Assembly: GCF_034259205.1 (NCBI RefSeq)
Contig: NZ_CP139487.1
Span: 186,001 to 250,000, forward strand
Direction of reading: 5' to 3'
DNA: 64,000 nucleotides
From: Peredibacter starrii
Lineage (GTDB): Bacteria; Bdellovibrionota; Bacteriovoracia; Bacteriovoracales; Bacteriovoracaceae
The notes beneath the pieces are model-generated. The model was not told where the DNA came from. It made no database searches and saw only the letters and a list, made by a program, of their open reading frames with translations. The translations under genes and the position numbers were made by a program. Shown here one piece after another: positions 41,868 to 51,488 of this stretch; the first letter of the stretch is position 1; each line of letters begins with the position of its first letter.

Positions 41868-43346
41868 ATGAATTATCTATTGGCCATTGATCAAGGCACA
41901 ACAGGCACAACTGCGCTTGTTATCGACGCCAAAACTCTAAAAGTCCTCGATAAAGAAAAATCTGATTACCGCCAAATTTATCCAAAGCCAGGATGGGTTG
42001 AACACGATCTCAATGACATTTGGGAATCAGTTTCCATCGCCGTGGGCTCTGTGCTTAAAAGATCAAAAATTGATCCAAAACAAATCGGCGCCATTGGTAT
42101 CACCAATCAACGTGAGACCACTTGTGCTTATAATAAAAAAGGTACGCCCCTTCATCACGCCATTGTTTGGCAGGATCGTCGTACCGCCGCTTACTGTGAA
42201 GAACATTCAGCAAAGTATATGGAAGTCTGTCGTAAAAAGACCGGTCTTCCACTTGATCCCTATTTCTCGGGCACAAAAATGCGCTGGTTCCTGGATCATG
42301 TGCCATCAGTAAAGGTTGCTGCCGATAGAAAAGATCTTTGTCTTTCAACGGTAGATACATTTCTGGTTCATCGCCTGACAGATGGAAGAAGTTATGTGAC
42401 GGAGGCATCAAACGCTTCACGTACCATGCTCATGAATCTTGAGACCTTCAACTGGGACTCTGAGCTTCTTTCATTCTTTGATATCTCGCGCGAGTTTTTA
42501 CCAGAGATTCGTGAATCATTCACAAATTTTGGTGAAACAAGAAATTGCGGAATTCTTCCGGATGGCATTCCTATTCTTTCAATCTTGGGTGATCAGCAGG
42601 CCGCACTTTTTGGCCAGGCCTGTGTGCGCGTGGGTGACATTAAATCGACTTACGGAACAGGAGCTTTCCTTCTCCTGAACACCGGTGAAAAACTTATTCA
42701 TTCAACGACTGGGCTTCTCACAACTGCGGCCTATTCATTCCGCGGTCACAAAGTTTATGCCCTCGAAGGTTCTGCTTACATTGCAGGGGCTGCGGTTCAG
42801 TGGCTTCGTGATAATTTAAAGAGCATCAAATCTTCTCCTGAAGTTTCGGAGCTTGCTGCGCAAGTCACTGACCTCTCGCAAATGGAACACGTTCTCTTTA
42901 TGCCGTTCTTTACAGGGATCGGAACTCCGTATTGGAATTCACATGCGAAGGCCGCAATCGTTGGTCTGACCCGTGATACACATAACGGTCACATCGCTCG
43001 CGCCTGTCTTGAAGGAATTGCTCTGTCGCTCAATGATTCAGTTTCAAGCTTTAAAAAAGATTTCCCTCAGCTAAATGACATCCGCGTTGATGGTGGCGCT
43101 GCTGCTAACGACATCCTGATGCAAATGCAGGCAAACTTCTCTCAGAAAACGATTCTTCGTCCGCAAGTTATCGACACTACGGCATTTGGCGTAGCAGTTG
43201 GTTGCTTAGTTGGTCGAGGTGAAGTGAGTATCGAAGATATGGGTCGCTACTGGAAGCTTGAGAAAGAGTTCACGCCAGAGAAGAATCCATATTACGGGAA
43301 AAAGAAAACACTCTGGGACGAAACGATTAAGCGTTTATATCTCTAA
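41868..43346 (+). CDS. glpK: Glycerol kinase
   Basis: A 492-residue FGGY-family kinase. AIDQGTTGTTALVID is the ATP-binding start, WQDRRTAAYC and GTPYWNSHAKAAIVGLT are GlpK motifs, and VDGGAAANDILMQMQAN is the second phosphate-binding motif. It produces glycerol-3-phosphate, for example from glycerol released by lipid digestion. No glpF or glpD is adjacent. AAGGATGG precedes the ATG. It ends directly at the stop of the convergent DoxX gene. Confidence 0.95.
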   Translation: MNYLLAIDQGTTGTTALVIDAKTLKVLDKEKSDYRQIYPKPGWVEHDLNDIWESVSIAVGSVLKRSKIDPKQIGAIGITNQRETTCAYNKKGTPLHHAIVWQDRRTAAYCEEHSAKYMEVCRKKTGLPLDPYFSGTKMRWFLDHVPSVKVAADRKDLCLSTVDTFLVHRLTDGRSYVTEASNASRTMLMNLETFNWDSELLSFFDISREFLPEIRESFTNFGETRNCGILPDGIPILSILGDQQAALFGQACVRVGDIKSTYGTGAFLLLNTGEKLIHSTTGLLTTAAYSFRGHKVYALEGSAYIAGAAVQWLRDNLKSIKSSPEVSELAAQVTDLSQMEHVLFMPFFTGIGTPYWNSHAKAAIVGLTRDTHNGHIARACLEGIALSLNDSVSSFKKDFPQLNDIRVDGGAAANDILMQMQANFSQKTILRPQVIDTTAFGVAVGCLVGRGEVSIEDMGRYWKLEKEFTPEKNPYYGKKKTLWDETIKRLYL

Positions 43347-43766
43347 TTATTTAGATTGCGATCTCTTTCGAAAGAAGGAGATCGCACCTGTTGACCAGAG
43401 CGCCCACCAAATCAAGAGCGGTTGAAAGAACAATCGAATCAATCTCGCCTCATCCGAATCCAACCCAAAAGCATCAATACGATTAACATACTGAGAAATG
43501 TTTCCAGGAAAAATAGCAACAAAGAATGCAGCGGTTATTAAACCTACGTGTGCGGACTTTTTGATGAGTGTTATAAGACCCAGACCTAAAGTAATTTCCA
43601 CAATTCCTGAAAGTAAAACCACCAAGTCTCCATCAAGTGGAACCCAAGAAGGAACTTGGGCCAGAAACTCAGTTCTTGACCAGGTAAGATGAGAGATTCC
43701 AGCAAACATCAGGAACGTTCCCAATAATATTTTAGTCACTATCTGAATATTGGTTAATTTATTCAT
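43347..43766 (-). CDS. DoxX-family membrane protein
   Basis: A 139-residue protein with four transmembrane segments, of which the first carries MFAGISHLTW and the second GIVEITLGLGLI, the usual DoxX pattern. DoxX proteins are of uncertain role, with links to quinone or thiol redox in some bacteria. The ATG overlaps the stop of radA by 4 bases. It is the last gene of a minus-strand run that also holds ligA. Confidence 0.75.
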   Translation of the reverse strand: MNKLTNIQIVTKILLGTFLMFAGISHLTWSRTEFLAQVPSWVPLDGDLVVLLSGIVEITLGLGLITLIKKSAHVGLITAAFFVAIFPGNISQYVNRIDAFGLDSDEARLIRLFFQPLLIWWALWSTGAISFFRKRSQSK

Positions 43767-45133
43767 TTGAATAACAGATTTTTAAGTTCACTCGCCTTAC
43801 TGATGCCAACGATTTCTAACTTGTATTTACCTTTAAGATCTTCGGCAGCCCGTTTGGAAGTGATCACACGTTTATAATTCATCTGTGCGATTTCTTTTAA
43901 GCGCATTTCCATCATCGGCACTGATCGAACTTCGCCAGTAAGTCCCACTTCACCAAGGAATATAGTGTCATTCGGAATCGGGGTTTGATAATAAGAGCTC
44001 AGTAACGAAGCGATCACCGAGAGATCGTTTTCACGTGTGGTAAGTTTCATGCCACCCACTACGTTGACATAAATATCGTTATAAGAAAGAGGGATTCCCA
44101 GATACTTATCAATTACGGCCACTAAAAGCGCTACACGATTTGAATCCAAGCCTTGAGTTGTTCTACGACCTTGGGAAAATTTATTTTCTACCACGAGGGC
44201 CTGAATTTCTACAAAGAGCGAACGACTGCCTTCTAAAATGCAAGTCAACGATCGTCCATATGATCCAGGAATCGATTGTTCCAAGAAATACTGTGATGGG
44301 TTTTTGATCTCTCGCAGACCAGTCTCTTGCATCTCAAAAATTCCCACTTCATTAGTATTACCGAAGCGGTTTTTCATCACTCGAAGCATTCGGTACTGCC
44401 CAAGTTGGTCACCTTCAAAGTAGATAACGGTGTCCACCATGTGTTCCAAGATTTTTGGCCCGGCGATCTGTCCTTCTTTCGTGACGTGACCAATGAGAAA
44501 ACAGGTAAGATTATAGGCCTTGGCAAAATTCATGAGCTCATAAGTCACTTCACGAATTTGCGTTAGTGTTCCGGCCGCTGATTCAACCTGATTTGAATGA
44601 GTCGTTTGAATAGAATCAAGTACCAAAAATTTCGGTTTTAGTTCTTTAACTTGTTCTAAGACCTTCTGCCAGTTGGTTTCATTAAAAATGTAAAAACCGT
44701 TGTTATTCACACCCAAGCGTTTTGAGCGACCAGCAACTTGTGACTCTGATTCTTCACCACTTACATATAAAATGCGCTCATTTCCATATTCATTCAGAAG
44801 TTTTCCACAAACTTCCATCAGAAGAGTTGATTTACCAATGCCCGGTTCTCCACCGATGAGAGTAAGAGATCCTACCGTTACTCCGCCACCCATCACGCGA
44901 TCGAATTCTCCGATCTTTGTTTGATAGCGTTCAACCGTTTCGTGTTCAATTTCATCAATGGTTTTGGGACGAGATTCACGGCCAGTCACGGATTTTGGGG
45001 ACGCCTTACTAGGCTTAATCGTTTCTTCTTCCGAAAAAGAATTCCACTGATTACAGTCCGGACACTTACCTAGCCACTTCGCTGATTTATATCCGCACTC
45101 CTGACACGTAAAAACCGTTTTAATCTTGGCCAT
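43763..45133 (-). CDS. radA: DNA repair protein RadA
   Basis: A 456-residue branch migration ATPase. The N-terminal zinc finger uses C10, C13, C24 and C27, Walker A is GEPGIGKST (95-102 region), the RadA-specific KNRFG motif is in RVMKNRFGNTNEVG, and a Lon-like domain forms the last 170 residues (GLTGEVRSVPMMEMRLKEIA). GAGGG precedes the ATG by five bases. It follows ligA directly. Confidence 0.95.
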   Translation of the reverse strand: MAKIKTVFTCQECGYKSAKWLGKCPDCNQWNSFSEEETIKPSKASPKSVTGRESRPKTIDEIEHETVERYQTKIGEFDRVMGGGVTVGSLTLIGGEPGIGKSTLLMEVCGKLLNEYGNERILYVSGEESESQVAGRSKRLGVNNNGFYIFNETNWQKVLEQVKELKPKFLVLDSIQTTHSNQVESAAGTLTQIREVTYELMNFAKAYNLTCFLIGHVTKEGQIAGPKILEHMVDTVIYFEGDQLGQYRMLRVMKNRFGNTNEVGIFEMQETGLREIKNPSQYFLEQSIPGSYGRSLTCILEGSRSLFVEIQALVVENKFSQGRRTTQGLDSNRVALLVAVIDKYLGIPLSYNDIYVNVVGGMKLTTRENDLSVIASLLSSYYQTPIPNDTIFLGEVGLTGEVRSVPMMEMRLKEIAQMNYKRVITSKRAAEDLKGKYKLEIVGISKASELKNLLFK

Positions 45134-47026
45134 CTATCCCTCGAGCATTTTCATGAGTTGATCTTCTTTAATGATCGGAACTTTAAGAGAAGTCGCTTTC
45201 ACGTACTTACTTGAAGTACTGTCCTCATCATTGGTCACGAGATAACTTAAGTTCTTAGACACCCCAGCAATGATTCCTCCATTTTGTTTAATGAGTTTTT
45301 CAATTTGCGGACGCGGCTGACTCAAAGCTCCTGTAAGACAAAAAGAAAGACCTTTAAGTGGACCTTCCCCTGATGAAGTTTCATCGGCCTTCACTACCAC
45401 GCCCACACTTAGAAGCTCATCAATTAATGGCCTCTTCTTTCTGAGTGAAGCAAGAATGGATTCAGACGACTTCTCAGCAAAGCCTTCGATCTGAAGCATC
45501 TTATCTACCGTGAGATCCTGAATTTTTTCGAGAGTATTGTATCCTTGAGCAATTATTTTTTCACTTTTAGCGATCGAAACACCTTCCACTCCAATCGCAG
45601 AAATGAATTGCGCGAGACTTTGGTGTTTCGTTTTCTGAATATTATCGAACATCTTAGTCGCGAGCTTATCTTTCACTTTATCGAGTAAAAGAAAGTCATC
45701 ATGCTTTAAACGATAGAGATCCGGAATACCCGCCACGATGCCTTTATTGATCATCTCATCCAAACGTTTATCAGATACGTCTTCGATATTGGCCTTAAAG
45801 ATATAATTTAGAATTTCTTCTTTAATCTTTGCTGGGCAAATATCGTTTTCACATTGTAGCCAGATATCTTGAATGACAAGTTTTGAAGCACAGCTTGGGC
45901 AATTTGTCGGATGAGTGTATTCACCATTTGAACGTTCAACGACACCTAAAAACTTAGGAATAACTTCACCTGAACGAATGATCTCGATTTTATCTCCTGC
46001 TTTTAGCTGGAAGTTTTGAACCATCCCGAAATTGTGTAGAGTCACTCGGCCAATCATGGCCCCAGAGAGTTCCGTTGGCTCAATCAAGGCAACCGGAGTC
46101 AGGGTTCCGTTACGAGACACGCCCCACTCGATTTCATTGATCTTGGCGACCTTTGTTTCCCCTGCGAATTTAAAAGCAATTTTATAACGTGGATGGTGAC
46201 TGGTTTCGCCTAATTCAGCGTGAAGTTTTAAGTCGTCATAAACGACCACCAGACCATCAATCAGATAATCGCCGCTCGACATGAAGGTCTTCGCTTCCGC
46301 GATTCTTTCTTTAAGATCCTTTCCGCTTTTATGAATTTCATAGTCAGGTGTAATGAAACCCAGACCCTTAAGGGAATCTAGTTTTTGATGCTCTTTAGAG
46401 AACACTTCATCATCGATAATGTCGAACGCCTGAAAACTTAAGTGACGACAAAGCTGAATGTTTTCTTTTCGTCCCAGAAGTCCCGCCACAATATTTCTTT
46501 GAGAAGTCGGAGCTTCCAGTCCCATGTCCTGCATTTCTTTGGAGAGCGTGAAGAAGTTTTTTTCAATACAGTAAACTTCGCCACGGACTTCGAAGCGACC
46601 TTTATTGCCCACATGCTTAGGAATATCTGGAATGAAGACGGCTTTCTTGGTGATGTTTTCACCAAACTGACCATCACCACGAGTCTTGGCCGTAACGAGA
46701 TGTCCATTTTCATAAATCAAAGAACAACTCGAGCCATCAATCTTGAACACGCTCACAACTTCGTGTTTACCGATCCATTTAGCGAGATCGGTTTCATCAT
46801 AGGTCTTATCAAGTGAGAGCATTTTGCGTTGATGCTCTACCTTGGCAGTTGATTCGGCCTGTTTGAAGCCAACCAACTGCAGAACTGGATTCTCGGGATC
46901 GAGAGACTTTAGTTCTGATTCAAGCTTGTCGTATTTTTCGTCCGAGATTTCGGCGTGACCAGTGTAATAGAGTTCTTTATGATGGAGGATGAGTTTTTCC
47001 AACTCTTGGATGCGTGCTGTCTTCAT
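45134..47026 (-). CDS. ligA: NAD-dependent DNA ligase, divergent LigA
   Basis: A 630-residue ligase, a little short for the family (about 670). Domain Ia is recognisable (YTGHAEISDEKYDKLESEL), the adenylation Lys is K96 in VFKIDGSS, and TRGDG, FEVRGEV and RYKIAFKF (motif V) follow. The zinc finger CPSC...CENDICP, helix-hairpin-helix repeats and a C-terminal BRCT domain (about 555-630) complete it. Oddities: motif IV reads DGLVVVYDD, where other LigA have DGVVxKV, so the motif IV lysine is a valine (V262), and the usual NPRNAAAGSLRQ reads SQRNIVAGLLGR. The ligase may be active but weakened, or a second ligase may exist elsewhere. Confidence 0.88.
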   Translation of the reverse strand: MKTARIQELEKLILHHKELYYTGHAEISDEKYDKLESELKSLDPENPVLQLVGFKQAESTAKVEHQRKMLSLDKTYDETDLAKWIGKHEVVSVFKIDGSSCSLIYENGHLVTAKTRGDGQFGENITKKAVFIPDIPKHVGNKGRFEVRGEVYCIEKNFFTLSKEMQDMGLEAPTSQRNIVAGLLGRKENIQLCRHLSFQAFDIIDDEVFSKEHQKLDSLKGLGFITPDYEIHKSGKDLKERIAEAKTFMSSGDYLIDGLVVVYDDLKLHAELGETSHHPRYKIAFKFAGETKVAKINEIEWGVSRNGTLTPVALIEPTELSGAMIGRVTLHNFGMVQNFQLKAGDKIEIIRSGEVIPKFLGVVERSNGEYTHPTNCPSCASKLVIQDIWLQCENDICPAKIKEEILNYIFKANIEDVSDKRLDEMINKGIVAGIPDLYRLKHDDFLLLDKVKDKLATKMFDNIQKTKHQSLAQFISAIGVEGVSIAKSEKIIAQGYNTLEKIQDLTVDKMLQIEGFAEKSSESILASLRKKRPLIDELLSVGVVVKADETSSGEGPLKGLSFCLTGALSQPRPQIEKLIKQNGGIIAGVSKNLSYLVTNDEDSTSSKYVKATSLKVPIIKEDQLMKMLEG

Positions 47027-47049
47027 CCTCTATTTTTAGCATTTTTATT

Positions 47050-48513
47050 CTAGAAATTAAACGAAACACCAAACTTCAGGAGATTGTCTTTATAAGAAAC
47101 CTCTTTAAAATCTCCACTAAATTTGGCCTTGCGTGACATCGCTTCGATACTACCGTCGATGGTCATTCTTGGAGTGTATTGATATTTAAGACCGATCTCG
47201 AGATCAAGTGCTGAAGCGCTTGAGCTTGAACCGTAAATCTTGTCATCTTCACTAAAGCTTGGGAAAGGCAGGAACTCAGCTTGAGTAAAAAAGCGCCATT
47301 CGCGGTTAATCGGAATATTGGCCGCAACCCCTAGTAATAGACCGTAAATGTTGTTTTTTCCAAAGCCATCAGCTGGCGAGTTATCAAGATCAAAACTGTA
47401 ATTAGCGTAACCACCATAGATATCAATCTGTGGTCCGTAGAAGAAACCAATCGGAAGATACTTATAACCACCGGTGATTTTTAGCGCACCATTGTTGGCA
47501 CCCACGCTGTCTTTTTGTGGGCTACCCGATTTTTCTTTTAAGCTACCAAGACTTCTCATAAGTTCCAGAGCCGCAAAATACTGACGAGTGATCCAGCCTT
47601 CAGCACGGAAATCAATACCGAAGAGATTTCCACTCATGCGGTTTGAACCAGTTGGAGTAGAAGTATCAACACTCGACGATGAACCAAACAGGGCCACAGA
47701 AAGAATTCCCAGCGTCCCTAATTTTTCTTCATCTTTTTCTTTTCCAAGATTCGGATCATTGATGACTGATTGTCTGAAAGGTTCAAGACGAACCCAATCA
47801 CCGGCCTTAAGTTTCTGGTCATTCTTATAGACCTTCACCATACCCAGGGCCTGGTTATCAGAAATATTAAAAACTTTACCTTGAGCTAAAGTTTCAGTGT
47901 CCCAATCCACAATTTTTTTTAGAAGCGGGTGTTTCTTCTTGGCAATTGGTCTTTTAACAATGAAGTCTTGCCCTATCTGAATGGGATAACCCTTACCTAC
48001 ATCAAGCGTAATTTGATCACCCAGGATGCCGTTGATCTTGGCATCATAAGGAATGGTCTTCGCATAAATATCAAGCCAGTTCGCAATCGTTTGGCTGATG
48101 ATTTCAACATCATCACGGTTAAGAACGGTTTTTTCAGAGAAGTATAAATCTTCTCCGTTCTCACCATACACATCCATCTGAACTTCAACTGCATTGAGCT
48201 CATTCACGATGGCAACACGAATGAGAGAGCCAACTTTAAGTTTATCCGCCACAGTAGCAAGGACTTCTTTGGTTTTTAGATATTGAGGAAGATTCTCACG
48301 GTACTTACTAAAAACTCCGATCATGGAAGAATTAGAAACATAGGTACACCAGTTTCTTTTCTTCAAATTACTTTCCACTTCTTCAAAGACCTTAAATCCA
48401 ATCGCTCCACCAACACTGTCTGTGATTGGTAAAAGGGTGCATCGTCTCATAGAAGACTGTGCGAAGGCCGAGAACGATAGAATCAGACCAAGAACAAGCA
48501 GAGTTAATTTCAT
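47050..48513 (-). CDS. Outer-membrane protein with N-terminal FlgT-like domains
   Basis: A 487-residue exported protein (signal peptide ending SAFA before QSSM). The N-terminal about 230 residues contain a CsgG/FlgT-middle-like alpha/beta domain (VEVQMDVYGENGEDLYFSEK) and a small FlgT-C-like beta domain (QITLDVGKGYPIQIGQDFIVK). After a linker the last 240 residues form a barrel ending FGVSFNF. The domain order matches the protein at 4681-5658. It is 4 bases overlapped by the preceding DNA-binding gene. Family not recognised. Confidence 0.55.
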   Translation of the reverse strand: MKLTLLVLGLILSFSAFAQSSMRRCTLLPITDSVGGAIGFKVFEEVESNLKKRNWCTYVSNSSMIGVFSKYRENLPQYLKTKEVLATVADKLKVGSLIRVAIVNELNAVEVQMDVYGENGEDLYFSEKTVLNRDDVEIISQTIANWLDIYAKTIPYDAKINGILGDQITLDVGKGYPIQIGQDFIVKRPIAKKKHPLLKKIVDWDTETLAQGKVFNISDNQALGMVKVYKNDQKLKAGDWVRLEPFRQSVINDPNLGKEKDEEKLGTLGILSVALFGSSSSVDTSTPTGSNRMSGNLFGIDFRAEGWITRQYFAALELMRSLGSLKEKSGSPQKDSVGANNGALKITGGYKYLPIGFFYGPQIDIYGGYANYSFDLDNSPADGFGKNNIYGLLLGVAANIPINREWRFFTQAEFLPFPSFSEDDKIYGSSSSASALDLEIGLKYQYTPRMTIDGSIEAMSRKAKFSGDFKEVSYKDNLLKFGVSFNF

Positions 48514-48860
48514 AGAATGGGTGGTAATTCCGGTGGAAGTTCCATTGCTGCAGGAGCTGACGCTTTATTCATGCTCTGTTTCTCATAGATTTCAACCAGC
48601 ATGCGTAGCTCGTTATTCTCTTCGCGCAATTGTCTTATTTGTGTACGAAGTAATTCAGTCTCTAATTTAATTTTTAGGACTTCTTCCTCTTCTCTTAAGC
48701 GAAGCTTCTCAGTCGAGGGAACGTAGATAAAATACTTCCCGTTCTCCTCTTTATATTTCAGAATATTATTCTTGATATGTCTTCGAATGGTCGAAATGGA
48801 GACATCTTTGTAGCGTGAATAGTCGTTGATGGACAACCACACCCCAGACGATGCGTTCAT
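48510..48860 (-). CDS. Excisionase/MerR-type DNA-binding protein with coiled coil
   Basis: A 116-residue protein. Residues 8-52 have a winged helix-turn-helix of the excisionase/MerR kind (WLSINDYSRYKDVSISTIRRHI, then KYKEENGKYFIYVPSTE). A charged coiled coil (about 53-92) and a Pro-rich tail ending LPPELPPIL follow. It heads the transcript that goes on to a barrel protein, ligA and radA. It may regulate its own operon; no target is known. Confidence 0.7.
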   Translation of the reverse strand: MNASSGVWLSINDYSRYKDVSISTIRRHIKNNILKYKEENGKYFIYVPSTEKLRLREEEEVLKIKLETELLRTQIRQLREENNELRMLVEIYEKQSMNKASAPAAMELPPELPPIL

Positions 48861-48884
48861 AGTGCTCCTTTGGCGTTAATCTTA

Positions 48885-48913
48885 ATTTTAAAGAATCCGA
48901 TAAGAATGTGCAA
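48885..48913 (-). promoter_or_regulatory. Promoter of the DNA-binding gene and its operon
   Basis: TTGCAC (48913-48908), 17-base spacer, TAAAAT (48890-48885) on the minus strand. The predicted start near 48878 gives an 18-base leader with AGGAG. Confidence 0.6.
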
Positions 48914-48945
48914 AAGCAAAAATCATAGAGAAAAGTTGAGTAAAG

Positions 48946-50127
48946 ATGTCGGTTGATTTGAATGAGCTGAAAAATAAAAAAATCGCGCTGGTTTTATCCG
49001 GCGGGGTTGTTAAAGCAGCTGCCTGGCACCTGGGAGTAACCCTGGCGTTGGAAGAACTCGGCTTTTCACTTAAGAGTAATAAAAATTCTTCACCCGGACA
49101 GGATTTAAACCAAAAAAGTCTCGAGATCGGAACCTATGTTGGTTCTTCTGCTGGAGCAATGATTTGTGTTTACCTCGCTGCCGGATACACTCCACAGGAC
49201 GTCATCCAGGCAACTCTAGGAATTAAGGGATCTCGTTTAAAGGGCATTACCTATAAAGACATGTTCGCCATCAAGCGGCCGGAACTCAAAGCCCCTAAGA
49301 GCGAACTTTATTTTCCACTGGATGGTTTCCCGACTCTTTTAAAAAACATGCTGAAGCCGGTGATCTCACTTCCTGGTTTTTTTACCACGGAAGGCGTTCG
49401 TCGCTATTTATTGGATAACGTCATTGAAAATGACCGATTCGAAGATTTCGCTCCGGATTTATTTATCGTGGCGACTCAGCTCGATCACTCACGAAAGGTT
49501 ATTTTCTCAAAATATAATTATCCGAACCCGTCTCACGACAGTACCTCGGTCTATTATACCGGAACGAATGTTTCATATGCGGCCGCGGCCAGTATGAGCG
49601 TTCCACCGTTTTATTGTCCATATCCAATTAAAAACCGTCTCACTAATGGCATTGATTATTATATCGACGGAGAAATCCGCGAAACCCTTTCTACGCACGT
49701 TGCGGAAGACAACGGTTGTGAAGTCATCATTAGTTCCTGGACTCATACCCCTTATCACTTTCATGATGAGGTCGGCTCTCTCGTCAATTACGGGCTTCCT
49801 CCAATTGCCATTCAATCAATCTATCTCATGATTCAGAAAAAAATCGTGGCCTCTCGAGCTGAGCGGGCCAAGGCGATCGATATCATTGATACCGTTAATG
49901 ACTATATGAAATCCGAAAAATTTTCTCAGAACCACCGTCGTGAAATTATGGCGATTCTTCAAAGAAAACTGAATATCAATCCGAAGGTAAAACTCATTGA
50001 TATTTTCCCGGATCATCACGATTACAAATTATTCTTTGCAAACTCTTTCTCTCTTAACTCAAAAGTTTCTGCTCACGCAGTAGAGGCCGGTTATAAGCGA
50101 ACAATGCAGATTCTGGGCTCTAAATGA
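48946..50127 (+). CDS. Patatin-like phospholipase
   Basis: A 393-residue protein without a signal peptide. The oxyanion loop ALVLSGGVVKAAAWH (14-27), the nucleophile elbow GSSAG with Ser68, and the catalytic Asp near 241 in YIDGEI are the patatin dyad; the usual DGG/DGA is DGE here. Such enzymes hydrolyse phospholipids and are used by predators and pathogens as secreted or intracellular lipases. The stop overlaps the transglycosylase gene by 4 bases. How it would be exported, if at all, is not visible. Confidence 0.85.
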   Translation: MSVDLNELKNKKIALVLSGGVVKAAAWHLGVTLALEELGFSLKSNKNSSPGQDLNQKSLEIGTYVGSSAGAMICVYLAAGYTPQDVIQATLGIKGSRLKGITYKDMFAIKRPELKAPKSELYFPLDGFPTLLKNMLKPVISLPGFFTTEGVRRYLLDNVIENDRFEDFAPDLFIVATQLDHSRKVIFSKYNYPNPSHDSTSVYYTGTNVSYAAAASMSVPPFYCPYPIKNRLTNGIDYYIDGEIRETLSTHVAEDNGCEVIISSWTHTPYHFHDEVGSLVNYGLPPIAIQSIYLMIQKKIVASRAERAKAIDIIDTVNDYMKSEKFSQNHRREIMAILQRKLNINPKVKLIDIFPDHHDYKLFFANSFSLNSKVSAHAVEAGYKRTMQILGSK

Positions 50128-51488
50128 TCATAAAGTATCTCCTGATTGCCGTTTGTTGTGTGATTCTAGTCACGGCCTCTGACCCTTATTTTGGAACAGA
50201 GTTAAGTTGGCGTCCTGTTCCCAAGGAAACTGAGGGAGATGTTCGTGAACAATTATGGATGTCGACTGAGGCATTCCGCGATTATCTGGATGATCACGAC
50301 GACAGAGTTGCAGACGTCTTCAAGGTAACTGACTATTACTACCCCAACGTTCATTTCTGGTTTTTGATCTACACTCAATTCGAATCGAATCAAGTCGTGA
50401 TTCACGATAAGAGTAATTTGAATCTTATTTATAAGGTGCTGGATTTCTCAGAACTTCATCGCAAAGATCTTCCTAAAAACACTCTGTATGTGCTTCAGCA
50501 AAAAATTTCACAAGAGCGCTTGGATGATCTGGAAAAGGAACTTGAGGATCTCGCCAAAGAACCTTACTCTCTCAGTTCTTCTGCCAAAGATATTTATCGT
50601 GTTTTGAAACAAGCAAATGTTGAGCTTCCGATCAAGAAATCGGATCGAAGTATTTTTTTCAATAAGCTTAAACACAATCTCAGAACTCAGACCGGCCAGA
50701 AGAACTTTATCCGTGATGGTGTGATGAGGTCTCTTCCTTATCAGCATTTTCTCGGTAAATACTTCACTGATCGCAATCTTCCGAAAGAACTTCTGGCAAT
50801 TCCATTCCTGGAATCAAGCTTCAATCCGAAAGCTCATTCTAAAGTAAATGCCCTTGGGGTTTGGCAGTTCATGCCACTTATTGCCAGTTACTACGTTCCT
50901 AAACGTACCACTCACGGCGACTATCGCTCGAACGTGGGGGTCGCTTCACTCGCGGCCGGACATTTAATGTCCGAAAATTTTAAGATCATGAAATCCTGGG
51001 ATCTGGCAGTAACGGCCTACAACTCAGGAACTAAACACCTTCTCAAATCAAAACGTGAACTCGCATCTAATGATGTGGACCTGGAAGACATCATTAAGCA
51101 CAGTGATTCTCAGCATTTTGGATTTGCTTCGAAGAACTTTTACAGTGAGTTCCTGGCCCTGGCCCACACCCTCGCTTACCGAGAAGAACTTTTTAGTGAT
51201 CTGCATGAGCATGACCGCCCAGACGTAGATGAAGATCTCAACTTCTACATGACCAAATGTTCTTTGAGACTTCCGAAAGAACTAAACGAAAAGATGATGG
51301 ATGATGTGCATTTTCACAACCAGCACATTACTGAACTTCAAACGAACTTGCCGAAGGGTTACATCATTACGACGAAATCGATCCTGCCTAAGAACAAGTT
51401 CTATCAGGTGGCGTATAAGGATTTGTTGAAAATGAAACCAAAAGACTGGGAACGCTTTTTAAGAAATCAAAGCTGCTCTACTAGATAA
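50124..51488 (+). CDS. MltD-like lytic transglycosylase
   Basis: A 454-residue periplasmic protein with signal peptide ending VTASD. A roughly 200-residue N-terminal helical region precedes a GH23 domain with LLAIPFLESSFNP (catalytic Glu near residue 230), VNALGVWQFMP and VASLAAGHL, then AVTAYNSGTKHL. In MltD the domain is followed by LysM repeats; here about 100 residues of unassigned sequence follow instead. It is co-translated with the patatin. The 3' end overlaps the convergent gene by 22 bases. Confidence 0.82.
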   Translation: MIIKYLLIAVCCVILVTASDPYFGTELSWRPVPKETEGDVREQLWMSTEAFRDYLDDHDDRVADVFKVTDYYYPNVHFWFLIYTQFESNQVVIHDKSNLNLIYKVLDFSELHRKDLPKNTLYVLQQKISQERLDDLEKELEDLAKEPYSLSSSAKDIYRVLKQANVELPIKKSDRSIFFNKLKHNLRTQTGQKNFIRDGVMRSLPYQHFLGKYFTDRNLPKELLAIPFLESSFNPKAHSKVNALGVWQFMPLIASYYVPKRTTHGDYRSNVGVASLAAGHLMSENFKIMKSWDLAVTAYNSGTKHLLKSKRELASNDVDLEDIIKHSDSQHFGFASKNFYSEFLALAHTLAYREELFSDLHEHDRPDVDEDLNFYMTKCSLRLPKELNEKMMDDVHFHNQHITELQTNLPKGYIITTKSILPKNKFYQVAYKDLLKMKPKDWERFLRNQSCSTR

